64,000 nt of DNA. It comes from Bryobacterales bacterium. GTDB lineage: Bacteria > Acidobacteriota > Terriglobia > Bryobacterales > Bryobacteraceae. The notes below the pieces were generated by a model. The model saw only the letters and a list, made by a program, of their open reading frames with translations. It ran no database searches and was not told where the DNA came from. Where the stretch lies: NCBI GenBank assembly GCA_020854055.1, contig JADZGD010000122.1, positions 1-64,000 on the forward strand, in the 5' to 3' direction. Every line of letters begins with the position of its first letter. Within the stretch, counting starts at the first letter, position 1. Below are positions 62,838 to 64,000 of the stretch, piece after piece. The position numbers and the translations under genes were made by a program.

Positions 62838-63928
62838 CACTTACTCTCCCGATAGATCTCGAGTAGCCGCTCGGCCGCCCGGAATGGACTGAGGCGTCCT
62901 TGGGCAACGTTCTGCTCGCACTCCGGCAACCGCGCCCGGACGGCGGAATGATTCCGGAACTGCTCGCGCAGGCCGTATTCGATCAGTTCGTACATCCAAC
63001 TCTTCACCTGCTCCCGCCGCAGGCGATCGAGCGCGCCCGAGCTCTGAAGCTTTGCATGGTGCTTCAGAACCTGTTCCCAGATTCCCGCAATGCCCTCACC
63101 GGTATGAGCCGAACAGGTGACCACGCTGGTCATCCAACCGTCCGGCGATGAGGCGAACAGGTCCAGCGCGCTCTGGTATTCCCGCCGGGCGCGTTCGCAG
63201 GCCGCCCGGTTGCCGCCATCTGCTTTGTTGATGGCGATCAGGTCCGTCATCTCCATGATTCCGCGCTTCATGCCCTGCAACTCGTCGCCCGCCCCGGCCA
63301 GCATCAGCAGCAGGAAGAAATCAACCATCGAACGCACGGTGGTTTCCGATTGCCCCACCCCCACCGTTTCTACGATGATGTTGTGGTAACCGGCCGCTTC
63401 GCACAGCAGCATGGTCTCCCGTGTACGGCGGGCCACGCCGCCCAATGAGCCCCCCGAAGGCGAGGGACGGATGAAGGCGCCCGGGTCGTTGGCCAGTTTC
63501 GCCATACGCGTCTTGTCGCCCAGGATGCTGCCGCGTGAGATCTGGCTGGAGGGATCCACCGCCAGCACGGCGACCTTCTCACCGCGCTCGTGGGTCAGCC
63601 AGGTGCCCAAGGCCTCGATGACGCTACTCTTACCCACGCCAGGGACTCCGGTGATTCCGACACGGATCAGGCGGCCCGGGCGCGGCAAGCACTGCTCCAG
63701 GATATCCTCGGCTAATTCGGCGTCTTCCGGGCGCGCGCTCTCCACCAGCGTGATCGCCTGGCCGAGAATCGCGCGGTCGCCAGCCAGCACGCCGTCGATA
63801 TACTCGCGGCGGGTGAGCCGGCGCCGGCGGCGCTGCCTCAGCCGCTTCAGCATCCCGGCCGGTGGCAGCGCGGAGGGTTGCTCCACGCCGGGCTGCACGG
63901 AGAGCGCGCTGTCAATCGGTTCGGGCAT
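62837..63928 (-). CDS. meaB: Methylmalonyl-CoA mutase-associated GTPase MeaB
   Basis: A 363-residue G3E-type GTPase that protects and loads cobalamin for methylmalonyl-CoA mutase. The P-loop is RVGITGVPGVGKSSVIEAL; VLAVDPSSQISRGSILGDKT, IVETVGVGQSETTV and the G4 INKADG follow. The C-terminal dimerisation helices (LREQFRNHSAVRARL) are present. ATG 63928 has AAGGG upstream and lies 8 nt after the previous stop, so the longer frame from 63985 is rejected. It sits between the probable mutase and CoA-transferase genes. Confidence 0.95.
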   Translation of the reverse strand: MPEPIDSALSVQPGVEQPSALPPAGMLKRLRQRRRRRLTRREYIDGVLAGDRAILGQAITLVESARPEDAELAEDILEQCLPRPGRLIRVGITGVPGVGKSSVIEALGTWLTHERGEKVAVLAVDPSSQISRGSILGDKTRMAKLANDPGAFIRPSPSGGSLGGVARRTRETMLLCEAAGYHNIIVETVGVGQSETTVRSMVDFFLLLMLAGAGDELQGMKRGIMEMTDLIAINKADGGNRAACERARREYQSALDLFASSPDGWMTSVVTCSAHTGEGIAGIWEQVLKHHAKLQSSGALDRLRREQVKSWMYELIEYGLREQFRNHSAVRARLPECEQNVAQGRLSPFRAAERLLEIYRESK

Positions 63929-63936
63929 ATTCGCCC

Positions 63937-64000
63937 TTAGGCGTTCTCCCGCGTCTTGAGGATTTCCAGAATCTGTTTTGCGCAAGCCGTGACCACCGTA
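63937..64000 (-). CDS. C-terminal end of a probable methylmalonyl-CoA mutase gene (partial)
   Basis: Only the last 20 codons are in the window, ending TACAKQILEILKTRENA and TAA. The helical end fits the C-terminus of a cobalamin-binding mutase domain. The identity rests mainly on the meaB gene starting 8 nt later; the sequence alone is too short to prove it. Confidence 0.55.
   Translation of the reverse strand, partial: TVVTACAKQILEILKTRENA

Overview
The window is a gene-dense, GC-rich stretch of a Gram-negative bacterial chromosome. It shows outer-membrane efflux proteins, lipoproteins, Tat-type signal peptides and long ATGA-overlap operons. Exported sulfatase, oligogalacturonate-lyase-like, sialate-esterase-like and DapA-like proteins, a PEP-CTERM-type CAAX-protease relative and methylmalonyl-CoA genes together suggest an Acidobacteriota member, possibly near Bryobacterales. 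That placement is inference; no rRNA or tRNA gene was seen to anchor it.

Layout. 1-5.6 kb: class I/II aminotransferase (cut by the left edge), purF, purL, purQ and a small tudor-like protein, all on the minus strand. 5.8-10.2 kb: TolC-type protein, TPR lipoprotein, CAAX-protease-like membrane protein. 10.2-13.6 kb: a sugar-phosphate cassette (HAD phosphatase, PfkB kinase, ROK kinase, GmhA-like SIS isomerase), the last three joined by 4-nt overlaps. 13.7-18 kb: zinc alcohol dehydrogenase, zinc-ribbon protein, alpha-glucan phosphorylase. 18-21.1 kb: an accessory island with a RelE/HigA-type toxin-antitoxin pair, several small unknown proteins, a long imperfect hairpin and an operator-like dyad. 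21.1-25.2 kb: xerC, trmFO, der and a precorrin-2 dehydrogenase.

25.2-32.2 kb is the most unusual part. A nitrilase-family amidohydrolase is translationally coupled to a 991-residue fusion of a GlmU-like nucleotidyltransferase and a GHMP sugar kinase. Divergent from it lie a serine-palmitoyltransferase-like enzyme and an extended SDR resembling bacterial ceramide reductase; a convergent O-methyltransferase follows. 32.2-39.1 kb is a carbohydrate-processing group (sulfatase, oligogalacturonate-lyase-like protein, esterase, cupin, mutarotase, SASA-type esterase) with a perfect CRP-type TGTGA-N6-TCACA site. 39.1-40.3 kb: ahpC-ahpD behind a Fur/PerR-like box. 40.4-49.3 kb: a complete RND efflux operon with two pumps. 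49.6-54.8 kb: exported DapA-like protein, iron alcohol dehydrogenase, LsrG-like monooxygenase, FGGY kinase and a phosphohexomutase, with a strong hairpin in the kinase leader. 54.8-64 kb: smc, an exported glycoside-hydrolase-like protein of unclear family, a CoA-transferase, meaB and the last 20 codons of a probable methylmalonyl-CoA mutase gene.

Start codons were re-chosen in many places from ATGA overlaps, ribosome-binding sites and family N-termini. No CRISPR array, rRNA, tRNA or insertion sequence was found.
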